This document shows, piece after piece, positions 22,070-29,366 of a stretch of 48,270 nt of DNA. Within the stretch, counting starts at the first letter, position 1. Each line of letters opens with the position of its first letter. Position numbers and translations under genes: made by a program. The notes under the pieces are model-generated. The model was not told where the DNA came from. It searched no databases and saw only the letters and a list, made by a program, of their open reading frames with translations. Source of the stretch: Prevotella sp. (lineage in GTDB: Bacteria; Bacteroidota; Bacteroidia; Bacteroidales; Bacteroidaceae); assembly GCA_017442825.1 (NCBI GenBank), contig JAFRYZ010000050.1, positions 1-48,270 on the forward strand, given 5' to 3'.

Positions 22070-23068
22070 CACCTCATTATCCTTTTATTCTTTTCCCTTT
22101 TCATTTTTTTGCTGACGTCCTGTGGTCCTTCGTCTGGTTATTTCAAGATTGAAGGTCGTTTCCTTCACATCAACCAAGGTGAACTGTATGTCTATAGCCC
22201 CGATGGAGTTATCGACGGCATGGACACCATCAAGATAGAAGCAGGACGCTTTGCTTATGAAACCAAGCTCAACTCCGAAGGAACGCTGATGCTGGTCTTC
22301 CCCAACTTCTCTGAGCATCCGGTCTTTGCTGAGTCTGGCGGCTCTGTTGATATCAAAGCCGATGCCTCACACCTGAAAGAGATGACTGTCGATGGCACCG
22401 ACGAGAACGAGCTGATGAACAAGTTCCGGAAGATGATTGCAGGCGTGTCGCCACCAGAGGAAGAGAAATATGCCGTGCAGTTTATCCAAGACTATCCAGA
22501 GTCGTACGTCAGCATCTATCTGGTTCGTAAATACTTTCTGCAAGCGGCAAATCCCGATTATCAGCAAGCCATGCAATTCATCAACCTCCTGTTGAAAGAA
22601 CAACCGCACAACAGTGTCCTCTTGCGCATGAGACAGCTGACTGCCCCTCTGGAAAAAACGGCTGTTGGCAAACCGCTACCCCCCTTCAGCGCCACCGATG
22701 TCAACGGAAGCGCCGTCAGCAGCAAAGACTACCAACATGGCACCGTTGTCATCAGTACCTTCCTCACGCAGAACTACGAGAGTCTGCAACAACAGCGGGC
22801 ACTGAGAGAACTGCAAGAATCATCGGGAGGAAGACTGATACTGCTAAGCATCTGCCTCAATCCCGAAGCCGATGAATGCAAGAGGACAATGCAGCGCGAA
22901 GACATATCGTGGCAAGTCATCTGCGACGGCAAAATGATGGACAACCAGCTGGTAGCCCTGTTAGCCCTCACCGCCGTTCCCGACAACATCATCGTCAGCA
23001 ACGGAACCATAAAAGCACGTTCGCTGGACACCCCCGCACTACAGTCAAGACTGAAAAACCTAAAATAA
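22043..23068 (+). CDS. DUF4369/thioredoxin-like lipoprotein without CXXC; start overlaps tRNA-Leu
   Basis: The signal region reads LIILLFFSLFIFLLTSC, a lipobox with Cys as the lipidation site. DUF4369-like beta domain (YFKIEGRFLHINQGELYVYS ...) covers about residues 30-130. The C-terminal third is an AhpC/TlpA thioredoxin fold (VGKPLPPFSATDVNGSAVS onwards). Where TlpA proteins have WCxxC this one has STFLTQNYESLQ, so it is not a redox enzyme of the usual kind. No ATG lies between the tRNA 3' end and the signal sequence. The best start is GTG at 22043, in the tRNA, giving MRVRVPLAAH as a positive n-region. An ATG at 21992, also in the tRNA, is the alternative. The body of the gene is sound; the start is uncertain. 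Confidence 0.72.
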   Translation: MRVRVPLAAHLIILLFFSLFIFLLTSCGPSSGYFKIEGRFLHINQGELYVYSPDGVIDGMDTIKIEAGRFAYETKLNSEGTLMLVFPNFSEHPVFAESGGSVDIKADASHLKEMTVDGTDENELMNKFRKMIAGVSPPEEEKYAVQFIQDYPESYVSIYLVRKYFLQAANPDYQQAMQFINLLLKEQPHNSVLLRMRQLTAPLEKTAVGKPLPPFSATDVNGSAVSSKDYQHGTVVISTFLTQNYESLQQQRALRELQESSGGRLILLSICLNPEADECKRTMQREDISWQVICDGKMMDNQLVALLALTAVPDNIIVSNGTIKARSLDTPALQSRLKNLK

Positions 23069-23073
23069 TCCCC

Positions 23074-24621
23074 ATGCTAGTAAAAACATACTGTGCTGCC
23101 GTCAATGGATTGGAAGTCACAACCGTCACCGTGGAAGTCAGTATCACACGTGGTGTTTTGTTCCATCTCACCGGATTGGGCGATGCCGCCGTGAAAGAGA
23201 GTCACGACCGCATAGCAGCCGCCTTGTTGAACAACGGCTATAAAATTCCTGTTGCCGACATCACCATCAACCTCTCACCTGCCGACATCCGAAAGGAAGG
23301 AAGCAGCTACGACCTGCCGCTCGCCATCGGCATACTGGCTGCCAACGAGAAGATGAAAGCCGACCGTCTGGGCGACTATATGCTGGTAGGTGAGTTGGGA
23401 CTCGACGGTCGTCTGCAGCCCATACGCGGCGCACTGCCTATTGCCATCAAGGCAAGAGCCGAGAAATTCAAAGGTCTCATCGTGCCCAGACAGAACGAGC
23501 GTGAAGCCGCCGTCGTCAACAATCTGGAAGTCTATGGCATGGAGTCGATAGCCGAAGTCATCAACTTCCTCAACGACAAGAGTCAGCCGGAACCTTGTTT
23601 CGTCGATACTCGCAAAGAGTTCTACGAGCAACAATACAACAACGAAATTGATTTTGCCGATGTTCGCGGACAAGAGAACGTCAAACGTGCTTTGGAGGTG
23701 GCTGCTGCCGGCGGTCACAACCTCATCATGATAGGTCCGCCGGGCAGTGGAAAGTCCATGATGGCAAAACGCTTGCCTGGCATCCTGCCTCCTCTGTCGC
23801 TGGCAGAGAGCCTGGAGACCACTCAGATTCATTCCATCGCAGGCAAGACGGGCAAAGAAACCACACTCATTGCCCAGCGTCCGTTCCGCAGTCCACACCA
23901 TACCATATCACAGGTAGCCCTGATAGGCGGTGGCAACAATCCGCAGCCAGGTGAAATCAGTCTGGCGCACAATGGAGTTCTTTTTCTTGACGAGATGCCA
24001 GAGCTGCCAAGGTCGGTATTGGAAGTTTTGCGCCAACCCCTTGAAGACCGCAGAATCAGCATCAGCCGAGCCAAATACACCATCGAATATCCGTGTTCGT
24101 TCATGCTCGTCGCGTCCATGAATCCCTGTCCTTGCGGCTACTACGGCGACCCTACTCACAACTGCGTCTGCACTCCAGGGCAGATACAGCGCTATATGAA
24201 CAAGATCAGCGGTCCCCTGCTCGACCGTATCGACATTCAGGTGGAGATTACGCCCGTGCCTTTCAAAGATATTTCCAAAGCACAGCCTGGAGAACCCTCG
24301 GAAAAGATTCGCGAACGCGTCATTGCAGCCCGCAATATCCAGACCGAGCGTTTCAAAAACATCAAGGGTGTCTATTGCAACGCGCAGATGACCGAGCGCA
24401 TGATTCACTTGTTTGCTGAACCCGATGAGCAAGGGCTCAACCTCCTACGTATGGCAATGGAACGACTAAAGCTCTCCGCTCGTGCCTACAACCGCATCCT
24501 GAAGGTTGCCCGCACCATTGCCGACCTCGCTGGCTCGGAGGAGGTAGAGTCCATGCACATTGCCGAAGCCATCGGGTATCGTAATCTTGACCGCGGCGAC
24601 TGGGCTGAAAGAGGAATATGA
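23074..24621 (+). CDS. YifB/ComM-family Mg chelatase-like AAA ATPase
   Basis: A 515-residue ATPase. In transformable bacteria ComM is a helicase that aids branch migration of incoming DNA. The N-terminal ChlI-like domain (about 1-165) has INLSPADIRKEGSSYDLPLAIG. Walker A is GPPGSGKSMMAKRLP near 219, Walker B LFLDEMPELPR, and the Cys-rich loop NPCPCGYYGDPTHNCVC precedes the C-terminal Mg chelatase domain. ATG at 23074 begins MLVKTYCAAVNGLE, the normal start, five bases after the preceding stop. A divergent 62-base copy of its 3' part lies at 26465-26526. With comF in the window it could serve DNA uptake or repair. Confidence 0.93.
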   Translation: MLVKTYCAAVNGLEVTTVTVEVSITRGVLFHLTGLGDAAVKESHDRIAAALLNNGYKIPVADITINLSPADIRKEGSSYDLPLAIGILAANEKMKADRLGDYMLVGELGLDGRLQPIRGALPIAIKARAEKFKGLIVPRQNEREAAVVNNLEVYGMESIAEVINFLNDKSQPEPCFVDTRKEFYEQQYNNEIDFADVRGQENVKRALEVAAAGGHNLIMIGPPGSGKSMMAKRLPGILPPLSLAESLETTQIHSIAGKTGKETTLIAQRPFRSPHHTISQVALIGGGNNPQPGEISLAHNGVLFLDEMPELPRSVLEVLRQPLEDRRISISRAKYTIEYPCSFMLVASMNPCPCGYYGDPTHNCVCTPGQIQRYMNKISGPLLDRIDIQVEITPVPFKDISKAQPGEPSEKIRERVIAARNIQTERFKNIKGVYCNAQMTERMIHLFAEPDEQGLNLLRMAMERLKLSARAYNRILKVARTIADLAGSEEVESMHIAEAIGYRNLDRGDWAERGI

Positions 24622-24658
24622 CTAAAACATAAAAACAATTTAAACCATCATTACATAA

Positions 24659-25601
24659 ATGAAAAAACTACTCTTTTTATTGGTTTTTCTACCAAAAATA
24701 TCTTTTTGCCAATATCTAACAAAAGAATTTACGATTACCGAAACAGACATAATAAATGATGTCATACTTAATGTTTCAATAACAAACAAGGTCTCAACGA
24801 TTTCAGTTGAGAGTTCTCCTGTTCTTTCGGGATTCTTTATTTCCGGAAGTGTAAGCAATGTTAATTTGCCTGATAGTTATGTAAGGGTAGTTATGACAGA
24901 TACAAATGACATAGACTACTTAATCTATGAGGCTTATTCTCTACTTTTAGATAAACCAAGCTGTTCCGTTTCAAAAATAGGATTAGAAACCGCTATATTG
25001 GATAATGTTATAGCTAAAGAGATATTGATAGAGGCTCACAATGTTTCCTTTTCTTTGGATACCATATCCTTTGCCATTTCAGAAGGCTCTTCAAGGAAAA
25101 TGAGTAACGCTGTCTCCAATAGGAAAGCCCTATGTGAATATATTTCGGATAAACTCAACAGAAAGCTTGAAAACGAAAACGGGCTGTGGAGAGCTGGCAT
25201 TACTTTTGTCTCACAAATGACTTTTGAAGAGAAAAAAGACATGTTTGGTGGGAAAGTACCTATGCTATACGGTTTTGATTATTACAAAAGGGGAATCTTT
25301 ATACTGCCTGGATATAATAGTTCAATATCGAATGAAAGTTTTATCCGTTCTTCGAATTCCTATGTGACAGAATGGGATTGGCGTAACCGTCATGGCAAAA
25401 ACTGGATGACTCCAGTCAAGAACCAAGGCAGTTGTTCGTCCTGTTGGGCTTTTTCTGCAATTGGAACATTTGAGTCATACATAAATCAATGTGACACTCC
25501 CACAGACCGATTATCTTTTGAGCATCAGACATAATGATGCCGTTAGTTTTGAGATACCTTTGGGCGTTACTCTACAACAAAATTCAGGAACTATTGAATA
25601 A
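24659..25601 (+). pseudogene. Broken papain-like (C1A) cysteine protease gene with internal deletion
   Basis: The open frame from 24659 to 25534 gives 291 residues with signal peptide [18 protein letters not shown] and a long propeptide-like region. The start of a papain domain follows: [30 protein letters not shown] with the active-site Cys. It stops soon after, without the catalytic His and Asn. In another frame the DNA from about 25518 reads [20 protein letters not shown] to a TAA at 25599-25601. This looks like the original C-terminus. An internal deletion plus frameshift therefore fits best. The region is clearly more A+T-rich than its neighbours. It could still make a secreted, inactive fragment. 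Confidence 0.68.
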
Positions 25602-25619
25602 CCGCTAAAAAAACATTGT

Positions 25620-26441
25620 ATGAACAGATTATTTATTTCATTTCTATTAGTTTTCGTTAGTGCGAATGCCAAGTCATTTAGCGCAGTTTTTGATGAGAAT
25701 ACTGAGTATCGTCCTTTTGTTGAAGAAGGTAAGCAATGGACTGTCATTCAAGCGGATTATAGAGTTTATAGTGTGAAGACATACTATGTAGCTGGAGACA
25801 CAATTATTGGAAATTATGTCTGCAAGAGACTTATGTGCAAGACGACAGACTATTCGAGAAAAACGAGCACAACGGAGTTACACTCTTGTCTCTATGAAGA
25901 GAATGGAAAAGTTTGCTATTTTCCCAAATCTGCCCAGAACACTTCTGCCCCCATCGTACTTTACAATTTTGGTGCTATCCCAGGCGACACACTCTATCTG
26001 GGTGGTCAACGTGAAGACGAAAGCGGGATAATCTGCTATCAAATATGGAAAGAATTAACTTTGGAGAACGGAAATGAAGCATTCCGTGGACAGTTAGCGA
26101 CCATTTACGATAGTAATCTGAAAGATGTGGATGAGAACTCCAATCTTGATCTTTTTGAGTGGTATGAGGTTATCGGATCTGTATTCCATCCCTTCGAGAA
26201 GACATTTTTCAACAATTATATGGGTGGTCCCAAATATTGGCTATATCAATGCAAGGTTGGAGAGAAACTTTTATATTCGAACACGAAGGGAATTGAAATA
26301 GATGATGTTTCCAATATAGCTATTACAGAAAATAGACCTTCTGATGTGAACACCTTTTATAATATCAACGGACAAAAAATACTTCAACCGGTATCAAAAG
26401 GCGTTTATATAAAAAATAATCAAAAGTATATCTGTAAATGA
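25620..26441 (+). CDS. Secreted protein of unknown function with type IX-like C-terminal signal
   Basis: A 273-residue exported protein with signal peptide MNRLFISFLLVFVSANA. The body is rich in Tyr, Glu and aromatic residues (EEGKQWTVIQADYRVYSVKTYYVAGDTIIGNYVCKRL). I recognise no enzyme motif. The tail DVNTFYNINGQKILQPVSKG, then VYIKNNQKYICK, is the short Prevotella-type sorting or anchoring signal (YNxNGQ ... GxYIxNxxK). It has the same A+T-rich composition as the broken protease gene 18 bases upstream and may belong to the same acquired segment. It could be a partner or inhibitor of that protease, but this is a guess. Confidence 0.7.
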   Translation: MNRLFISFLLVFVSANAKSFSAVFDENTEYRPFVEEGKQWTVIQADYRVYSVKTYYVAGDTIIGNYVCKRLMCKTTDYSRKTSTTELHSCLYEENGKVCYFPKSAQNTSAPIVLYNFGAIPGDTLYLGGQREDESGIICYQIWKELTLENGNEAFRGQLATIYDSNLKDVDENSNLDLFEWYEVIGSVFHPFEKTFFNNYMGGPKYWLYQCKVGEKLLYSNTKGIEIDDVSNIAITENRPSDVNTFYNINGQKILQPVSKGVYIKNNQKYICK

Positions 26442-26464
26442 TACGGGGTTACATAATTCCCGCA

Positions 26465-26526
26465 CGTATCGACATCCAAGTAGAGATTACCCCCGTTCTT
26501 TTCAAGGATATTTCCAAGGCGCAATC
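26465..26526 (+). pseudogene. Remnant of a second, divergent comM gene
   Basis: These bases encode RIDIQVEITPVLFKDISKAQ, matching RIDIQVEITPVPFKDISKAQ of the intact gene (24226-24287). About ten of 62 bases differ, mostly at third codon positions. It is not a recent duplicate but a piece of a homologue from a related genome. It flanks the A+T-rich pair of genes on the right just as the intact comM does on the left. Confidence 0.75.
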
Positions 26527-27029
26527 GTGATGGAGTAAATTATTGCGACTTATGGAAACAAGCGAATAGAGTTTGAGTAAGGTTGAAATAGAAAGGCATT
26601 GGTATTGCGTTCCAAAGGGATAGGTTTTGGAGGGCAAAAGGGGTGAGTTTGGAGGGCAAAGGGATAGGTTTTGAAAATGGGGCGGTTTGGGGATAAAAAA
26701 GTGAAGATTTTGTGGTAAAAAACGACCTTTTTTGCAATAACACCTAACACCTACCTCAAAACGCTTGAAATGCCGATGGATAAAGGGATTGACATAAGGT
26801 AGGTGTTGCCTTAACACCTACCTGTCTCCTACCTATCACTTACCTTGACACCTACCTCAACTCTATCCCCCAAAAAGCTGCTTGCATAGATGGATTACAG
26901 GTAGGTGTTGAGGTAGGTCTTAGGTAAGTGTTTGAAGAACACCTACCCCACCTTTAGCCCTTTGTTTATGGGCATTTCAAGCGTTTTAAGGTAGGTGTTA
27001 GGTATTGTTGAAGAAATGTGTAGGAAGCG
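26527..27029. repeat. Non-coding block of AACACCTACC/GGTAGGTGTT inverted repeats
   Basis: No gene is visible here. An inverted repeat of roughly 45 bases has its left arm near 26744-26796 (CCTAACACCTACC, AAAACGCTTGAAATGCC, AAAGGG). Its right arm is near 26957-27004 (CCCTTTG, GGGCATTTCAAGCGTTTT, GGTAGGTGTTAGG). Between the arms are further AACACCTACC and GGTAGGTGTT copies in both directions. GGTAGGT and GTTAGGT follow a 7-base period. The left part (26580-26700) is G-rich with repeated GGAGGGCAAA and GGGATAGGTTTTG. The whole may be a small non-autonomous mobile element. Confidence 0.65.
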
Positions 27030-27061
27030 TTTGGTGTTTTCACTCCTTTCCACTACCTTTG
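27030..27061 (+). promoter_or_regulatory. Promoter of the bile acid:sodium symporter gene
   Basis: TTTG at 27030-27033, a 20-base spacer and TACCTTTG at 27054-27061. The ATG lies 54 bases downstream. Confidence 0.7.
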
Positions 27062-27115
27062 CAACCGTTTCGAAAAAAGTCGTAACGAAAAGAACTGCAA
27101 AGGGAAATCATTCTT

Positions 27116-27973
27116 ATGAATACTATCTTCATCGTACTACCCATACTCACTATCCTGATGTTCGACTTGGGATTGGCGTTGAAACCGCAAGATTTTCAAC
27201 TTTTCCTGCATCGTCCGCTCCCCATCTTGGCAGGTTTGTTGGGGCAGATTGTAGTATTACCCTTGCTGGCTTGGACTATCTGCTACTTCTTCCACGTCAG
27301 TCCGCTGTTTGCCATCGGCATCATGCTCATTGCCTGCAGTCCGGGCGGCAGTTCCAGCAATGTCTTTTCCATGTTGGCAGGTGGCGACGTAGCCTTGTCA
27401 GTGTCGCTGACCGCCCTGAGCAGCGTCATCACCCTGTTTACTGTACCCGCCATCATGGCCTTCGTGACGCAATCCGTGGGTACGGCTACCGACATCCAGT
27501 TGCCTGTTGGCAACCTGTTGGTACAGAACCTTGTGCTGATGGCTGTTCCCATTTTCCTCGGACTATGGTTGGCGATGCGCCGTAAGGCGTTGGCAGAGCG
27601 GTTGCATGCCCTGTTGAAGCGGTTGGCATTTCCCTGTCTGCTGTTGCTGGTCACCATCTTCTTCCTGCAACATCGCGACACCATTGTCAACTCGTTTGCC
27701 ATGCTGGGCGGTGCCGTCACCGTGCTTATCATAGCCGCCATGGGTAGCGGAGCCCTGTTGTCGTGGGTGATGCGGCTGACATCGCGCGAACGCCGCACCA
27801 TCGTCATCGAAGTGGGCATGCAGAATGCCGCCCAAGCCATCACGGTGGCCTGCAGTCCGTTTGTCTTCAACAATGAGACGATAGCCGTTCCCGCCATCAT
27901 CTATGCCCTGATGATGAACATCATTCTGCTCATCTACGTGTTTTGCTTAGGAGGTCGAAGGGCAAAGGTCTAA
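27116..27973 (+). CDS. Bile acid:sodium symporter family transporter
   Basis: A 285-residue inner-membrane protein of the BASS family, which moves organic anions such as bile acids or pantoate with sodium. About nine hydrophobic segments are visible from MNTIFIVLPILTILMFDLGL onward. Diagnostic stretches are LIACSPGGSSSNVFSMLAGGDVALS and EVGMQNAAQAITVA, the two discontinuous-helix crossover regions. The last residues (GGRRAKV) come from repeat-like DNA (GGGCAAAGGTCTAAGG), so the native end may have been altered. The substrate is unknown. Confidence 0.85.
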   Translation: MNTIFIVLPILTILMFDLGLALKPQDFQLFLHRPLPILAGLLGQIVVLPLLAWTICYFFHVSPLFAIGIMLIACSPGGSSSNVFSMLAGGDVALSVSLTALSSVITLFTVPAIMAFVTQSVGTATDIQLPVGNLLVQNLVLMAVPIFLGLWLAMRRKALAERLHALLKRLAFPCLLLLVTIFFLQHRDTIVNSFAMLGGAVTVLIIAAMGSGALLSWVMRLTSRERRTIVIEVGMQNAAQAITVACSPFVFNNETIAVPAIIYALMMNIILLIYVFCLGGRRAKV

Positions 27974-27980
27974 GGTCAAT

Positions 27981-28103
27981 CGGAAAAACTCAAATAAATT
28001 TGGTTTTTCCCTCGCTTAATCGTATCTCTGACTTTGTCGAAAATACTCACGCTCGGAAAAACTCAAATAAATTTGGTTTTTCCCTCGCTTAATCGTATCT
28101 TTG
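27981..28103 (+). repeat. Two hairpin-promoter cassettes in tandem (73-base period)
   Basis: CGGAAAAACTCAAAT pairing with ATTTGGTTTTTCC, then CTCGCTTAATCG and TATCTCTG (28023-28030), is repeated from 28054 with a perfect TATCTTTG (28096-28103). Between copies is ACTTTGTCGAAAATACTCACG, the same linker as in the other cassettes. The upstream copy's -7 box is mutated (TCTG for TTTG), so only the gene-proximal copy looks fully active. Confidence 0.8.
28072..28103 (+). promoter_or_regulatory. Promoter of the DUF4491 operon
   Basis: TTTG at 28072-28075 in the hairpin's right arm, a 20-base spacer and TATCTTTG at 28096-28103, with the ATG 22 bases further on. It probably drives four genes up to the terminator at 32759. 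Confidence 0.7.
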
Positions 28104-28125
28104 CCGCGTTATTAGTACGACAATA

Positions 28126-28410
28126 ATGTATTTCACTGGAATCACCATAGCCGTGATGACCTTTATCACTATCGGCATCTGGCATCCTATCGTTATCAAG
28201 ACAGAGTATTACTGGGGCACGCGCCCTTGGATTCTCTACTTGATAGTAGGTTTGGGGTGTTGCGTGACTGCCCTTTTCGTAGCGAATGTCTATCTGTCTT
28301 CGTTCCTGGGTGTCTTTGGTGCATCAGCCCTCTGGGGTATCGGTGAACTCTTTACGCAGAAGAAGCGTGTTGAAAAGGGATGGTTTCCCAAAAATCCGAA
28401 AAGAAAATGA
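28126..28410 (+). CDS. DUF4491 family small membrane protein
   Basis: A 94-residue protein with three hydrophobic segments: FTGITIAVMTFITIGIWHP, ILYLIVGLGCCVTALFVANV and SSFLGVFGASALWGIGELF. IGIWHPIVIKTEYYWGTRPW is the typical DUF4491 segment. Function is unknown. The C-terminal tail (QKKRVEKGWFPKNPKRK) is basic and probably cytoplasmic. Its stop codon overlaps the next gene's start as ATGA, so the two are translationally coupled. Confidence 0.82.
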   Translation: MYFTGITIAVMTFITIGIWHPIVIKTEYYWGTRPWILYLIVGLGCCVTALFVANVYLSSFLGVFGASALWGIGELFTQKKRVEKGWFPKNPKRK

Positions 28411-29336
28411 AGACGTTGAAGATATACGAAGCCGATGACAAGATGATTTCGCTCATCAAGGACAACTACAGCGTGCTGCAGTCGTTGGGGGCTTTTGGCA
28501 TCAGTCTGGGTTTCGGCGACAAGACCGTTGCCGAGACTTGCCAGATGAACGGTGTGGATACCTATACCTTCCTGGCTGTCGTCAACTATACCAGAAACAA
28601 CATCAGCGACTACGAGGACGATGTACGGATTCACGTTCCCACCCTGTTGCACTACCTGAAAGCGAGCCACACCTACTATCTCGACTTCCAGTTGCCCTCT
28701 ATTCGCCGCGAATTGCACGAAAGCATCAGCCAGGACGACGCGATGGGCAAGCTCATCATGAAATTCTACGATGACTACTCACGCGAGATACGGCGTCACA
28801 TGAAGTACGAAGAGAAGACACTCTTCCCCTACGTGGAGTCGTTGCTGGCAGGCAGTCCGCTGAGCAACTACAACATTGAGACCTTCTCCAAGCATCACGA
28901 GCAGACCGACCAGCAGCTGCGCCAGCTGAAACTGATGATTATCAAATACCTGCCTGGCGACACCTTGCGCAACAGCCAGCTGACAGCCACCCTCTACGAC
29001 ATCTACAACAACGAAGAGTGGTTGAGGATGCACGCCGAGGTGGAAGACCATATCTTCACCCCAGCCATCAAGCGTTTGGAGCATAGCGCCACACCCGTGA
29101 ACGTGCCGCAACCCGGCAACAGCGATGTACTGTCGGAGCGTGAACGCGATGTCGTCATCGGTGTGGTAGAAGGACTGCTGAACAAGGAGATAGCCGACCG
29201 CCTCTGCATCTCCGTCAACACGGTCATCACCCACCGCCGCAACATAGCCCGTAAGTTGCAGATTCACTCTCCTGCCGGACTCACCATCTACGCTATCGTC
29301 AACGGACTTGTCGATATTTCCAACGTGAAACTCTGA
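28407..29336 (+). CDS. Ric/YtfE-like hemerythrin protein fused to LuxR-type DNA-binding domain
   Basis: A 309-residue predicted regulator. Residues 1-60 (IYEADDKMISLIKDNYSVLQ, then CQMNGVDTYTFLAVVNY) match the DUF542/ScdA N-terminal domain of Ric proteins, which repair iron centres damaged by nitric oxide. A hemerythrin-like helical domain (about 75-225) shows likely di-iron ligands in HYLKASHTYY, HMKYEEKTLFP, KHHEQTD and MHAEVEDHIFTP. The C-terminus has LSERERDVVIGVVEGLLNKE and NTVITHRRNIARKL, a LuxR helix-turn-helix. It may sense oxygen, NO or iron and act on transcription. ATG at 28407 is used, overlapping the DUF4491 stop. Similar fusions occur in Bacteroidetes, but its targets are unknown. 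Confidence 0.82.
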   Translation: MKTLKIYEADDKMISLIKDNYSVLQSLGAFGISLGFGDKTVAETCQMNGVDTYTFLAVVNYTRNNISDYEDDVRIHVPTLLHYLKASHTYYLDFQLPSIRRELHESISQDDAMGKLIMKFYDDYSREIRRHMKYEEKTLFPYVESLLAGSPLSNYNIETFSKHHEQTDQQLRQLKLMIIKYLPGDTLRNSQLTATLYDIYNNEEWLRMHAEVEDHIFTPAIKRLEHSATPVNVPQPGNSDVLSERERDVVIGVVEGLLNKEIADRLCISVNTVITHRRNIARKLQIHSPAGLTIYAIVNGLVDISNVKL

Positions 29337-29366
29337 TAATATACCATCAAACAAACTACAACAACA

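Noticed and set aside
26449-26817. Open frame of 122 codons on the minus strand
   Set aside because: Pro/Phe-rich low-complexity translation of the G-rich repeat DNA; it also crosses the comM fragment in antisense.
26465-27005. Insertion sequence with its own transposase
   Set aside because: Inverted repeats are present but no transposase or integrase frame occurs in or near the block, so an autonomous element is not supported.
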